Part shown: positions 25,890-32,837 of the stretch, piece by piece
Numbering within the stretch: position 1 is the stretch's first letter
Layout of the letters: each line of letters starts with the position of its first letter
Source: Bacillota bacterium
GTDB taxonomy: Bacteria; Bacillota; Bacilli; Paenibacillales; NBRC-103111
Direction: 5' to 3'
NCBI GenBank assembly: GCA_023393235.1
Contig: JAEWMH010000102.1
Coordinates: 1-32,837 of the forward strand
DNA length: 32,837 nt
The notes under the pieces: model-generated
Database searches by the model: none
Told to the model about the DNA's origin: nothing
Seen by the model: only the letters and a program-made list of their open reading frames with translations
Position numbers and translations under genes: made by a program

Positions 25890-27302
25890 CTATTGCAGGG
25901 ACGGGAAGCCGAAGTAGTTCTTCGCGTTGTTGTAGGAGATATCGGAGACGATGCCACCCAGAAGCTCGATGTCCGCGGGGAACTCGCCGTTTTCTACCCA
26001 TTCGCCGAACAGATTGCACAGAATCCGGCGGAAGTATTCGTGGCGGGTATAGGACAGGAAGCTGCGGGAGTCGGTCAGCATACCCACGAAGCGGCTCAGG
26101 AGACCCAGGTCGCCCAGTGTCTTCATTTGGTGGATCATCCCTTCCTTGGTATCCAGGAACCACCATGCGGAGCCCAGTTGGATCTTGCCGGCTACGCCGC
26201 CGCCTTGGAATGCGCCCATCAGGGTTCCCAATGCAGGCATATCCTTCGGATGCAGGGAATACAGGATGGTCTTGGGCAGACCGCCTTCTTGGTCGATGGC
26301 ATCCAGCAAACGGCTCAGCGGGTAAGCCACGCTGCTGTCGTTCATGGAGTCATAACCGGTGTCCGGGCCCAGCTTGTTGAACATAACGGTGTTGTTGTTG
26401 CGGCCGGCGTTGATGTGGTATTGCATCGCCCAGCCGTGTTCGGCATACAGCTTGCCCAAGAAAATCAGGGTGTAAGCCTTGTATTTCTTTTCGTCCTCTT
26501 CGCTCACCGGGTTGCCTTGAAGGGCCTTGGCAAACACATAGCCGGCTTCCTCACGGGAGGTCGGTGCGTACGGCACATAATCCAGGGCATGGTCGGAAAC
26601 CAGACAGCCTGCGTCATGGAAGAATTGCACACGGGATTCGAGTGCGTTCAACAGGTCCTCATAGGAGTTGATCGGAGCGCCGACAACCTCGCCCAGCTTG
26701 CCCAGCCACGGCAGGAAGGTGGCACGGTTGATTTCCAGCGCCTTGTCGGGACGGAAGGAAGGCAGAACCGCCACAGGGAAGGAGGTATCTTCCTTCAGCT
26801 TCAGATGGTATTCCAGGGAATCTACAGGATCGTCAGTGGTGCAGACCACTTTGACGTTGGAGTTCACGATCAGGTCACGGGCGCCGAAGCCTTCGCCGGT
26901 CAGCTTGGCATTGGCTTTTTCCCAGATGGCAGGGGCATTCTGCTCGTTCAGCACATCATAGATGCCGAAGAAGCGCTGCAGCTCCAGGTGGGACCAGTGG
27001 AACAGCGGGTTACCGATAGCGGTGGAGCAGGTTTTGACATACGCCAGGAATTTCTCGTAGTCCGGAGCATCGCCGGTTACATAACGCTCTTCTACGCCGT
27101 TGGAGCGCATGGCTCTCCACTTGTAGTGGTCGCCGCCCAGCCAAACCTCAGTGATGTTCTTGTAGGTTTTGTTCTCATAGATTTCCTGCGGGCTCAAATG
27201 GCAGTGATAATCGATAATCGGCATGTTCTTGGCATAGTCATGATAGAGCTTTACAGCCGTTTCGTTGGACAAGAGGAAATTTTCATCCAGAAAGGGTTTC
27301 AT
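25890..27302 (-). CDS. uxaC: Glucuronate (uronate) isomerase UxaC
   Basis: This 470-residue enzyme converts D-glucuronate to D-fructuronate and D-galacturonate to D-tagaturonate, the first step of hexuronate breakdown. The protein opens MKPFLDENFLLSNETAVKLY and has the amidohydrolase-type metal motif DYHCHLSP with H33 and H35, then the conserved YKWRAMRSNGV and, further on, MQYHINAGRNNN and SRSFLSYTRHEYFRR. The length is that of the family. The ATG at 27302 has AGGAT upstream. It is a single-gene unit here: the partner genes uxuA, uxuB and kdg genes are not in the window. A cre-like site lies 70 bp upstream. Confidence 0.96.
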   Translation of the reverse strand: MKPFLDENFLLSNETAVKLYHDYAKNMPIIDYHCHLSPQEIYENKTYKNITEVWLGGDHYKWRAMRSNGVEERYVTGDAPDYEKFLAYVKTCSTAIGNPLFHWSHLELQRFFGIYDVLNEQNAPAIWEKANAKLTGEGFGARDLIVNSNVKVVCTTDDPVDSLEYHLKLKEDTSFPVAVLPSFRPDKALEINRATFLPWLGKLGEVVGAPINSYEDLLNALESRVQFFHDAGCLVSDHALDYVPYAPTSREEAGYVFAKALQGNPVSEEDEKKYKAYTLIFLGKLYAEHGWAMQYHINAGRNNNTVMFNKLGPDTGYDSMNDSSVAYPLSRLLDAIDQEGGLPKTILYSLHPKDMPALGTLMGAFQGGGVAGKIQLGSAWWFLDTKEGMIHQMKTLGDLGLLSRFVGMLTDSRSFLSYTRHEYFRRILCNLFGEWVENGEFPADIELLGGIVSDISYNNAKNYFGFPSLQ

Positions 27303-27372
27303 ATTGATCCTAGGCCACCTTCGTTAAAATATGGTTTTTTTGCGATTGCACATCTACAAGTTTACTACAAAT

Positions 27373-27388
27373 ATGTTAACGTGAACAA
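27373..27388. promoter_or_regulatory. cre-like CcpA site before uxaC
   Basis: ATGTTAACGTGAACAA matches the Bacillus cre consensus WTGNNARCGNWWWCAW at 15 of 16 positions. It lies 71 bp upstream of the uxaC start, where CcpA could repress a sugar-acid gene when glucose is present. Confidence 0.55.
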
Positions 27389-27457
27389 TAGATAATGTGA
27401 ACAGGTTGTGAGCAGTTTTTTCCGGCGTATTCCACCAGTGGACGATTTCGGTTACAA

Positions 27458-27505
27458 TAGGGTGTGTTTGAAAACTCCGAGTGGCGGGTTTTCAGACACG
27501 CCCTA
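27458..27505. repeat. 48-bp inverted-repeat element with TAGGGYGTGTYTGAAAAC ends
   Basis: TAGGGTGTGTTTGAAAAC (27458-27475) and GTTTTCAGACACGCCCTA (27488-27505) match at 16 of 18 positions around a 12-bp centre. The outer 13 bases match the arm at 6086-6098. It sits between uxaC and the TRIC gene and could be a miniature transposable remnant. Confidence 0.65.
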
Positions 27506-27541
27506 GGCAGGAATGAAGAGTAGAGGGGATACGTTGCAATC

Positions 27542-28180
27542 ATGCAGCTAATTGAGATTTTTATTTATCTGGGCATCGTCGCGGCCGGAATTTCCGGTGC
27601 AGTAGTAGGCATTCAGAAGGAGATGGACCTGTTCGGGGTCACCAGCCTTTGTGTGGCTACTTCCTTGGGCGGCGGCATTGTCCGGGACCTGCTTATCGGG
27701 GTCATTCCGCCTGTTGCATTTGTGGAGCCCAAGTATTTCGGGGCCAGCTTGGCGGCCGGTTTGCTGACATGGGTATTTTACCCGTATATCAGCCGTTTTA
27801 ACAATCTTCTGATGGTCTCCGACGCCGTGGGGCTGGGTGTGTTTACTGCCGTAGGGGCCAAAGCGGCCATCGGCCTGGGTTACGACGAGCCCTTCATCAT
27901 CCTCTCGATGGGGCTGATTACCGGAATCGGCGGCGGCGTGGTGCGGGATGTGTTCAGCCGGGAAATTCCGTATGTCTTCCGCAAGGAGGTATATGCAGTG
28001 GCCTCCATTCTAGGGGCGGGAAGCTTGGCGCTGATCCATGATTATGTCCCCGTTACCTTCGCTATGTACAGCTGCCTTCTGATCACCTTCCTGGTGCGGG
28101 TGCTGTGTGTGATGTATTCCGTTAACTTTCCCGTGTACCGCTTCCCTGACCGGAAGCAAGGCAAGCAGCAGGAAGGGTAA
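27542..28180 (+). CDS. TRIC/UPF0126 family membrane protein
   Basis: This 212-residue protein has about seven membrane helices and two halves, each with the family motif: SLGGGIVRDLLIG (about residues 41-53) and GIGGGVVRDVFS (about 127-138). Bacterial UPF0126 (YadS/YicG-type) proteins form trimeric channels related to animal TRIC cation channels; some relatives are linked to glycine or amino-acid transport. The role here is unknown. The start ATG has AGAGGGG about 14 bases upstream, a long spacing. A terminator follows the stop. Confidence 0.9.
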   Translation: MQLIEIFIYLGIVAAGISGAVVGIQKEMDLFGVTSLCVATSLGGGIVRDLLIGVIPPVAFVEPKYFGASLAAGLLTWVFYPYISRFNNLLMVSDAVGLGVFTAVGAKAAIGLGYDEPFIILSMGLITGIGGGVVRDVFSREIPYVFRKEVYAVASILGAGSLALIHDYVPVTFAMYSCLLITFLVRVLCVMYSVNFPVYRFPDRKQGKQQEG

Positions 28181-28211
28181 GCGAGGCGATGTGATACGAT
28201 AAAAATCCGGA

Positions 28212-28239
28212 CCGTTGGGCGATGCCCGGCGGTTTTTTT
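28212..28239 (+). terminator. Intrinsic terminator of the TRIC gene
   Basis: CCGTTGGGC (28212-28220) pairs with GCCCGGCGG (28224-28232), 9 bp with two G-U pairs and a GAT loop, followed by T7. Confidence 0.9.
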
Positions 28240-28352
28240 GTATGTTATTCAGGTGTTCCGTAGGATAGCCCCTGACACGACTCGTTCACACCTTATCCAC
28301 AGAAACAAAAGCAAACGGATGCTATAATAAAAATAAACAAAGGCAAGGAGGA

Positions 28353-28368
28353 ATGAAAGGGTTTTCAT
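28353..28368. promoter_or_regulatory. cre-like CcpA site before the rhamnose operon
   Basis: ATGAAAGGGTTTTCAT matches WTGNNARCGNWWWCAW at 15 of 16; only the central C is G. It is nearly symmetric and lies 50 bp upstream of the -35 box, so it may mediate catabolite control. Confidence 0.55.
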
Positions 28369-28417
28369 ATCACATGTTTGCATTTGAAAAATATTTACTA
28401 TCACTTTAAAATTATTA

Positions 28418-28446
28418 TTCAAAACGAAACAAAACCATGTTAGAAT
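28418..28446 (+). promoter_or_regulatory. Sigma-A promoter of the rhamnose operon
   Basis: TTCAAA (28418-28423), a 17-bp spacer and TAGAAT (28441-28446), with TGT just before the -10 (extended -10). Transcription would start near 28453, 46 bp before the rhaEW start. Confidence 0.7.
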
Positions 28447-28498
28447 GGTCTCGTATAATCATTTTCCCTTGTGGACAAAGATGAAGGAGGCATATGGC

Positions 28499-30568
28499 AT
28501 GGTGGCGAATCGTTGGGTGATGGAACAAGCGGCAGGATTAAAGCCGGGGTTGGATGAACTGGTGTACCGCTCGAATCTGTTGGGCTCGGATCGGACAGTA
28601 GCCAACTGGGGCGGCGGCAACACCTCTATGAAGACCGTTGTTGAGGATTTTCGCGGGCGTCCTGTCAATGTCATGTGGGTAAAAGGAAGCGGTTCCGACC
28701 TGGCAACCATGAAGGCGGGCCATTTTACAGGACTCCGGCTGGATGATATTGCCCCGCTGTTTGAGCGGGAGGATATGAGCGACGAAGATATGGTGGCGTA
28801 TCTGGCCAACTGCATGATCGACTCCAAACATCCCAGAGCCTCCATTGAAACTTTGCTCCATGCCTTTTTGCCATTCCAGCATGTAGACCATACACATCCG
28901 GATGCCATTATCGGACTGTGCTGCGCCGATAACGGCAGGGAGCTGGCCAAGGAAATTTACGGCGACCGTTTCGTGTGGGTCCCCTATATCCGGCCCGGCT
29001 TCCGCCTTTCCCGGATGATTGCCCAGGGTGTGCGGGACAACCCCAATGCCGAGCTTGTGCTCATGGAAAAGCACGGTTTGGTGACATGGGGGGCCACCTC
29101 TGAGGAATCCTATCAGAAGACGCTGGCCATTATCGGGGAAGCGGAAGCTTACATTGAAGCCCGTGTGAAGGAAGAAAGCCTGTTCGGCGGTCTGAAGACG
29201 GAACCGCTTGCGGCGGAACGCCGGCGGGAGATTGTAGCGGCTGTAATGCCAACCATCCGCGGTGCGGTCAGCGACGGCAAACGGATGATTCTCACCTTCG
29301 ACGAAGGAGAGGATGTGCTGCGGTTCGCCGGCAGCCGGGATGCCGCCAAGCTGTCCCAGGTGGGAGCCGCCTGTCCTGACCATCTGGTGCACACCAAGAT
29401 GAAGCCGCTGCTGGTGGATTGGGACCCGTCCTCCGGGGATGTGGAAGCCCTGAAGGAAACCCTGAAGGCAGGCATCAGCGAATACAAGGAAGAATACAAA
29501 GCTTACTTCGAACGCAACAAGAATGAAGGCGACAAGATGTTCGAGCCTGCGCCGCGGGTTATCCTGATTCCGGGTGTGGGCATGATCAATACCGGCAAGA
29601 GCCACGCCATGTCCCAAGTCAGCGGCGCGTTGTATCACCGGGCGATCGCCGTTATGCGTGGGGCCACCTCACTGGGAGAGTTCGTTTCCTTAAGCGAAAA
29701 TGAATCCTACAACGTGGAATACTGGCCGCTGGAGCTGTATAAGCTGACTTTGGCTCCGCCGGAGGCGGAATTCTCCCGTCAGGTTGTACTGGTTACTGGC
29801 GGCGCCGGAGGCATCGGTAGCGCTACCTGCCGCAGACTGGTCAAGGAAGGGGCCCATGTGGTCCTGGCCGACCTGAATCTGGAGGGAGCCCAGAAGGTAG
29901 CCGAGGAGTTGAATGCCCAGTTTGGCCCGGGACGCGCCTTCGCCGTGAAGCTGGACGTAACCAAGGAGGAGCTGGTGAGGGAAGCCTTCCGCGCTACGGC
30001 ACTTCAATACGGCGGCGTGGATGTGGCGGTCAATAACGCGGGTCTTGCCACCTCCAGCCCCTTCGATGAAACTACGCTGGATGAATGGAATCTCAATATG
30101 AACGTCTTGTCCACCGGATATTTCCTGGTGGCCCGGGAAGCCTTCAAGGTAATGAAGGAACAGGGCACCGGCGGCAGTATGGTCTTCGTCGCTTCCAAGA
30201 ACTCCGTCTACGCCGGCAAAAACGCCTCAGCCTACAGCACAGCCAAAGCGGCTGAAGCCCATCTGGCCCGCTGCATTGCCGCTGAGGGTGGAGAATACGG
30301 CATCCGGGTTAACACGGTTCTGCCGGATGCTATCCTGCAGGGCTCGGCCATCTGGAATTCCCGGTGGCGGGAGGAACGGGCGGCCGCATATGGCATAGCT
30401 CCTGATCAATTAGAGGAATATTACAGAAAACGCACCACGCTTCTGGTCAATATTAATCCGGATGACATCGCGGAATCCATCGCCTTCCTGGCTTCCTCCA
30501 GGTCGGCCAAAACCACCGGCTGCATGATTACGGTAGACGGCGGGGTGCCAGCGGCGTTCACCCGGTAA
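28499..30568 (+). CDS. rhaEW: Bifunctional rhamnulose-1-phosphate aldolase / L-lactaldehyde dehydrogenase
   Basis: This 689-residue fusion enzyme splits L-rhamnulose-1-phosphate into dihydroxyacetone phosphate and L-lactaldehyde and oxidises the latter to L-lactate. The N-terminal class II aldolase part (about residues 1-420) shows NWGGGNTSMK, the metal-ligand region DHTHPDAI and EKHGLVTWG. The C-terminal short-chain dehydrogenase (about 425-689) shows the NAD site VTGGAGGIGSA (about 431-441), NNAG (about 511) and the catalytic YSTAK (about 578-582). I chose the ATG at 28499 over one at 28445 because AAGGAGG lies 8 bases before it. This RhaEW form is known from Bacillus-type rhamnose loci. 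It begins the operon rhaEW-rhaB-regulator; rhaA and a transporter are not in the window. Confidence 0.95.
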   Translation: MVANRWVMEQAAGLKPGLDELVYRSNLLGSDRTVANWGGGNTSMKTVVEDFRGRPVNVMWVKGSGSDLATMKAGHFTGLRLDDIAPLFEREDMSDEDMVAYLANCMIDSKHPRASIETLLHAFLPFQHVDHTHPDAIIGLCCADNGRELAKEIYGDRFVWVPYIRPGFRLSRMIAQGVRDNPNAELVLMEKHGLVTWGATSEESYQKTLAIIGEAEAYIEARVKEESLFGGLKTEPLAAERRREIVAAVMPTIRGAVSDGKRMILTFDEGEDVLRFAGSRDAAKLSQVGAACPDHLVHTKMKPLLVDWDPSSGDVEALKETLKAGISEYKEEYKAYFERNKNEGDKMFEPAPRVILIPGVGMINTGKSHAMSQVSGALYHRAIAVMRGATSLGEFVSLSENESYNVEYWPLELYKLTLAPPEAEFSRQVVLVTGGAGGIGSATCRRLVKEGAHVVLADLNLEGAQKVAEELNAQFGPGRAFAVKLDVTKEELVREAFRATALQYGGVDVAVNNAGLATSSPFDETTLDEWNLNMNVLSTGYFLVAREAFKVMKEQGTGGSMVFVASKNSVYAGKNASAYSTAKAAEAHLARCIAAEGGEYGIRVNTVLPDAILQGSAIWNSRWREERAAAYGIAPDQLEEYYRKRTTLLVNINPDDIAESIAFLASSRSAKTTGCMITVDGGVPAAFTR

Positions 30569-30679
30569 TAGACCCGGCAGCGTCGGGCAACTATAATCAG
30601 GCATGGGCTGTCCGGATTCTCCGCTTCTCAAGGCGGGCGCTCCGGCAGCCCTTTGCCGCAAAAGGCGGTGCACGTTACG

Positions 30680-32194
30680 ATGAAGAAGGAAGAAGTACAT
30701 GTGTTGGCATTTGATTTGGGTGCGAGCAGCGGCAGAGCCATGGTCGGCACCTTGGACAAAAGCGCTCCTGAAGCGCCCGTATTGCGGCTTACCGAGGTTC
30801 ACCGTTTTCCCAATGAGCCTGTGCAGGCCGGGGCCCATCTGTATTGGGATATCCTCAGGCTGTTGCATGAGCTGAAGCAGGGCTTCCGCAAGGCTTCCGA
30901 GGGCCGGGCCATTGAAAGCTTCGGCATCGACACCTGGGGAGTGGATTACGGGCTTCTTGGGGAAGACGGGGAGCTTTTGGGCAACCCGTATCATTACCGG
31001 GACGCAAGAACGGACCACACAGTAGAGAAAGTCCATGCTATAATAGGAAAAAATGAGTTGTTCCAAGCTACGGGTCTTCAGCCCCTGACCTTCAATACCC
31101 TGATGCAGTTGCACGCGGCGGTGGAGCAGAATTCCGTGGCTCTCCGTGAAGCGAAGGAGCTGCTGTTTATCCCCGACCTGCTTTTGTACCTCCTGACCGG
31201 AGTGAAGCAAAGTGAATATACCATTGCGTCTACCTCCCAACTGCTCAAGGCAGGCACCCAGGAATGGGACAAAGAGCTCTTGGCGAAGCTGGGCATTCCC
31301 TCAGATATCCTGCCTCCGGTGGTCATGTCCGGGCAAACGGTGGGCGAGCTGACCGAAGCCGTCCGCGAGGAGCTGAAGCTTCCGCCGATCCGCGCCGTTG
31401 CTGTGCCGGAGCATGATACCGGTGCCGCGGTGGTGTCTGTACCGGTGGATACCGACGAAGAGGTGGCGTATCTGATCAGCGGCACCTGGTCCCTGTTCGG
31501 AACCGAGCTGGCACAGCCGCTGCTGGACCCGCGGGTATTGCCGCTGGGCTTCTCCAATGAAGGCGGCATGGGCGGCACTGCACGGACATTGAAGAACATC
31601 ATGGGTCTTTGGCTGATTCAGGAGTGCAAACGCTCCTGGGATCAGGCGGGAGAGAACCACTCCTTCGCCGATCTTGTGGTGTTGGCGGACAAGGCGCCTG
31701 CCTTCCGGTCCTTCATCAACCCGGACGATCTGTTGTTCCTGCCGCCGGGCGGCATGCCGGAGCGGATCCGGGAATATTGCCGCCGCACGGGTCAAGCTGT
31801 GCCGGAGAGCATCGGCGAAATCACCCGCACCATCTATGAGAGCCTGGCGCTGCAGTACCGCCTGGTTCTGGATCGCCTGGAGCATCTGGGCGGAATCCGG
31901 TACCCCCGTCTGCACATGATGGGCGGCGGCATCCAGAACAAGCTCCTGTGCCAAATGACTGCTTCAGCCATCGGCAGAGAGGTGTGGGCTGGTCCGGTCG
32001 AAGCCAGTTCTCTGGGCAACGTGGCGGCGCAGCTGATCGCCCTGGGCGAGGTGAAGGACATCCGCGAGGCGCGCAGCCTGATCAAGCGCTCCTATCCGGT
32101 GGATACCTACCAGCCGCAGGAGCAAGAGGCTTGGGAAGCGGCATACAAGAGATTTCTTGATGCAACGGGGCAAACTCTGATTCCAGAAGAATAA
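30680..32194 (+). CDS. rhaB: Rhamnulokinase RhaB
   Basis: This 504-residue kinase of the FGGY family phosphorylates L-rhamnulose to the 1-phosphate, the substrate of the aldolase encoded upstream. The ATP-binding opening VLAFDLGASSGRAMVGTL is at about residues 8-25; FGIDTWGVDYGLL, YHYRDARTD, VPEHDTGAAV and ISGTWSLFGTE are hallmarks of RhaB, and the C-terminal MMGGGIQNKLLCQMTASA closes the fold. It follows rhaEW by 111 bp. The start is uncertain: the ATG at 30680 is favoured by length, with a weak GGCGG upstream; an in-frame TTG lies at 30653. Confidence 0.95.
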   Translation: MKKEEVHVLAFDLGASSGRAMVGTLDKSAPEAPVLRLTEVHRFPNEPVQAGAHLYWDILRLLHELKQGFRKASEGRAIESFGIDTWGVDYGLLGEDGELLGNPYHYRDARTDHTVEKVHAIIGKNELFQATGLQPLTFNTLMQLHAAVEQNSVALREAKELLFIPDLLLYLLTGVKQSEYTIASTSQLLKAGTQEWDKELLAKLGIPSDILPPVVMSGQTVGELTEAVREELKLPPIRAVAVPEHDTGAAVVSVPVDTDEEVAYLISGTWSLFGTELAQPLLDPRVLPLGFSNEGGMGGTARTLKNIMGLWLIQECKRSWDQAGENHSFADLVVLADKAPAFRSFINPDDLLFLPPGGMPERIREYCRRTGQAVPESIGEITRTIYESLALQYRLVLDRLEHLGGIRYPRLHMMGGGIQNKLLCQMTASAIGREVWAGPVEASSLGNVAAQLIALGEVKDIREARSLIKRSYPVDTYQPQEQEAWEAAYKRFLDATGQTLIPEE

Positions 32195-32210
32195 AGGAGA
32201 CGAAAGACAT

Positions 32211-32837
32211 ATGCTGGTGGCGGAGCGGCTTCAAAAAATCGTACAGCTCGTAAATGAGCGCGGCAGCATACGGGTGACCGAGCTCAGCGATTTGTGCGGG
32301 GTTACGGAGGAAACCATCCGCAAGGATTTGGATAAGCTGGAGGCGGAGAGCAAGCTGATGCGCAGCCACGGCGGCGCCGTCAGCGTGCAGGATACCCAGC
32401 AGGAGTCCCCGTACTTCGTGCGGGAAACCACCAATGTGGAGGAGAAGAAGCAGATTGCCATGGCGGCGGTAAGCCTGATTGAGCCGGGTGACCGGATTAT
32501 TCTGGATGCCAGCACCAGCGCCTGGTGGATCGCCCGCTATCTGCCGGACCAGCCCTTGACGGTGCTGACCAATTCCATGAAGGTGGCCCTGGAGCTGGCG
32601 GCCAAGGAGAAGATTCAGGTGGTCTCCACCGGCGGTATTCTGGTTTCCAACTCTCTGTCCTTCGTGGGCCCTCTGACGGAGCGTTCCCTGGATACCTACC
32701 ATGTGGACAAAATGTTCCTCTCCTGCAAAGGGCTTCATCTCACCAAGGGCATTACGGAGCCCAATGAGATGCAGGGCCTGGTGAAGCGCAAGATGATCCG
32801 GCAGTCGGAGAAGGTGTATCTCCTGGCGGACTACAGC
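32211..32837 (+). CDS. DeoR family transcriptional regulator, likely rhamnose regulator (3' end outside window)
   Basis: The frame is open from an ATG at 32211 to the window edge, 209 codons. The N-terminal DeoR helix-turn-helix is at about residues 5-57 (ERLQKIVQLVNERGSIRVTE, LCGVTEETIRKDLDKLE, LMRSHGGAV). The DeoR sensor domain follows: EKKQIAMAAVSLIEPGDRI, DASTSAWWIARYL, LTVLTNSMKVALEL and VSTGGILVSNSLSFVGP, which binds a phosphorylated sugar in this family. AAGGAGA precedes the ATG and only 16 bp separate it from rhaB, so it is in the rhamnose operon. DeoR-type rhamnose regulators are known in Bacillota; the assignment to rhamnose is from context. About 40-50 residues are missing. Confidence 0.92.
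   Translation, partial: MLVAERLQKIVQLVNERGSIRVTELSDLCGVTEETIRKDLDKLEAESKLMRSHGGAVSVQDTQQESPYFVRETTNVEEKKQIAMAAVSLIEPGDRIILDASTSAWWIARYLPDQPLTVLTNSMKVALELAAKEKIQVVSTGGILVSNSLSFVGPLTERSLDTYHVDKMFLSCKGLHLTKGITEPNEMQGLVKRKMIRQSEKVYLLADYS

Larger units (their letters stand above)
28240..28498. other. Regulatory region of the rhamnose operon
   Basis: The stretch between the TRIC terminator and rhaEW is AT-rich in its second half. It contains a cre-like site (28353-28368), an imperfect inverted repeat built on TTTGAA...TTCAAA (28383-28424) and a sigma-A promoter (28418-28446). Confidence 0.75.

Noticed and set aside
25893..27395. A 500-codon plus-strand open frame
   Set aside because: It lies antisense to uxaC, has no ribosome site and encodes no recognisable motif.
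28353..28409. An 18-codon open frame right after AAGGAGG
   Set aside because: The ribosome site is only one or two bases from the ATG, and the sequence ATGAAAGGGTTTTCAT is better explained as a cre-like site.

Overview
The window reads as chromosomal DNA of a spore-forming, high-GC member of the Bacillota, most like Paenibacillus. The evidence is a GerA-type germination operon, the sporulation protein YhbH, strong AGGAGG-type ribosome binding sites, A/T-only sigma-A-like promoters in otherwise GC-rich DNA, and CcpA-like cre sites. No rRNA, tRNA, prophage, IS transposase or CRISPR array was seen. The assignment is inference from gene content; no taxonomic marker gene is present.

Layout, left to right. 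(1) 1-3731, minus strand: germinant receptor operon A-B-C; the C gene runs off the left edge. (2) 3938-6057, minus: molybdate uptake genes modA-modB without modC, and a separate single-domain Mop molybdate-binding protein with its own sigma-A promoter and a 120-nt leader. (3) 6288-10023: yhbH (minus), a secreted phosphodiester glycosidase-type protein (plus), a small DUF4190-like membrane protein (minus) and an unrecognised 99-residue protein (plus). (4) 10024-10878: a noncoding block with a strong terminator, a 130-bp dispersed repeat and eight regularly spaced palindromes. (5) 10879-17987: a chemoreceptor with an unusual topology (minus) and a very large Lhr-type helicase (plus). (6) 18736-23000, plus: a PAS-GGDEF-EAL protein, a SulP anion transporter and a YunC/DUF1805 protein. 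(7) 23796-25740, minus: a GntR-ATPase-permease ABC operon with 4-bp overlaps and an operator-like dyad. (8) 25890-32837: sugar acid and deoxy sugar catabolism, namely uxaC (minus), a TRIC/UPF0126 membrane protein (plus), then a rhamnose operon rhaEW-rhaB-deoR regulator (plus, cut at the right edge). cre-like sites precede uxaC and rhaEW.

The most striking signal is noncoding. Three intergenic regions (10371-10779, 18167-18351, 23346-23530) carry groups of four 22-24-bp hairpin units whose spacing follows one rule: short, long, short, with the middle step 11-12 bp longer. Two of these groups have exactly 50/61/50 bp spacing and the same total length of 185 bp although most of the sequence between the units differs. 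The third locus holds two such groups in tandem (52/63/51 and 52/64/53). The units share a TARCGGAA half site. In two of the groups the first two units face one way and the last two face the other, so the whole element has dyad symmetry. I do not recognise this element. A second family, a 130-bp element with a conserved bulged hairpin, occurs twice in opposite orientations (5720-5850 and 10239-10368), and one copy directly abuts the first palindrome group. A third, short palindromic family with TAGGGYGTGTTTG ends occurs at 6085-6112 and 27458-27505.
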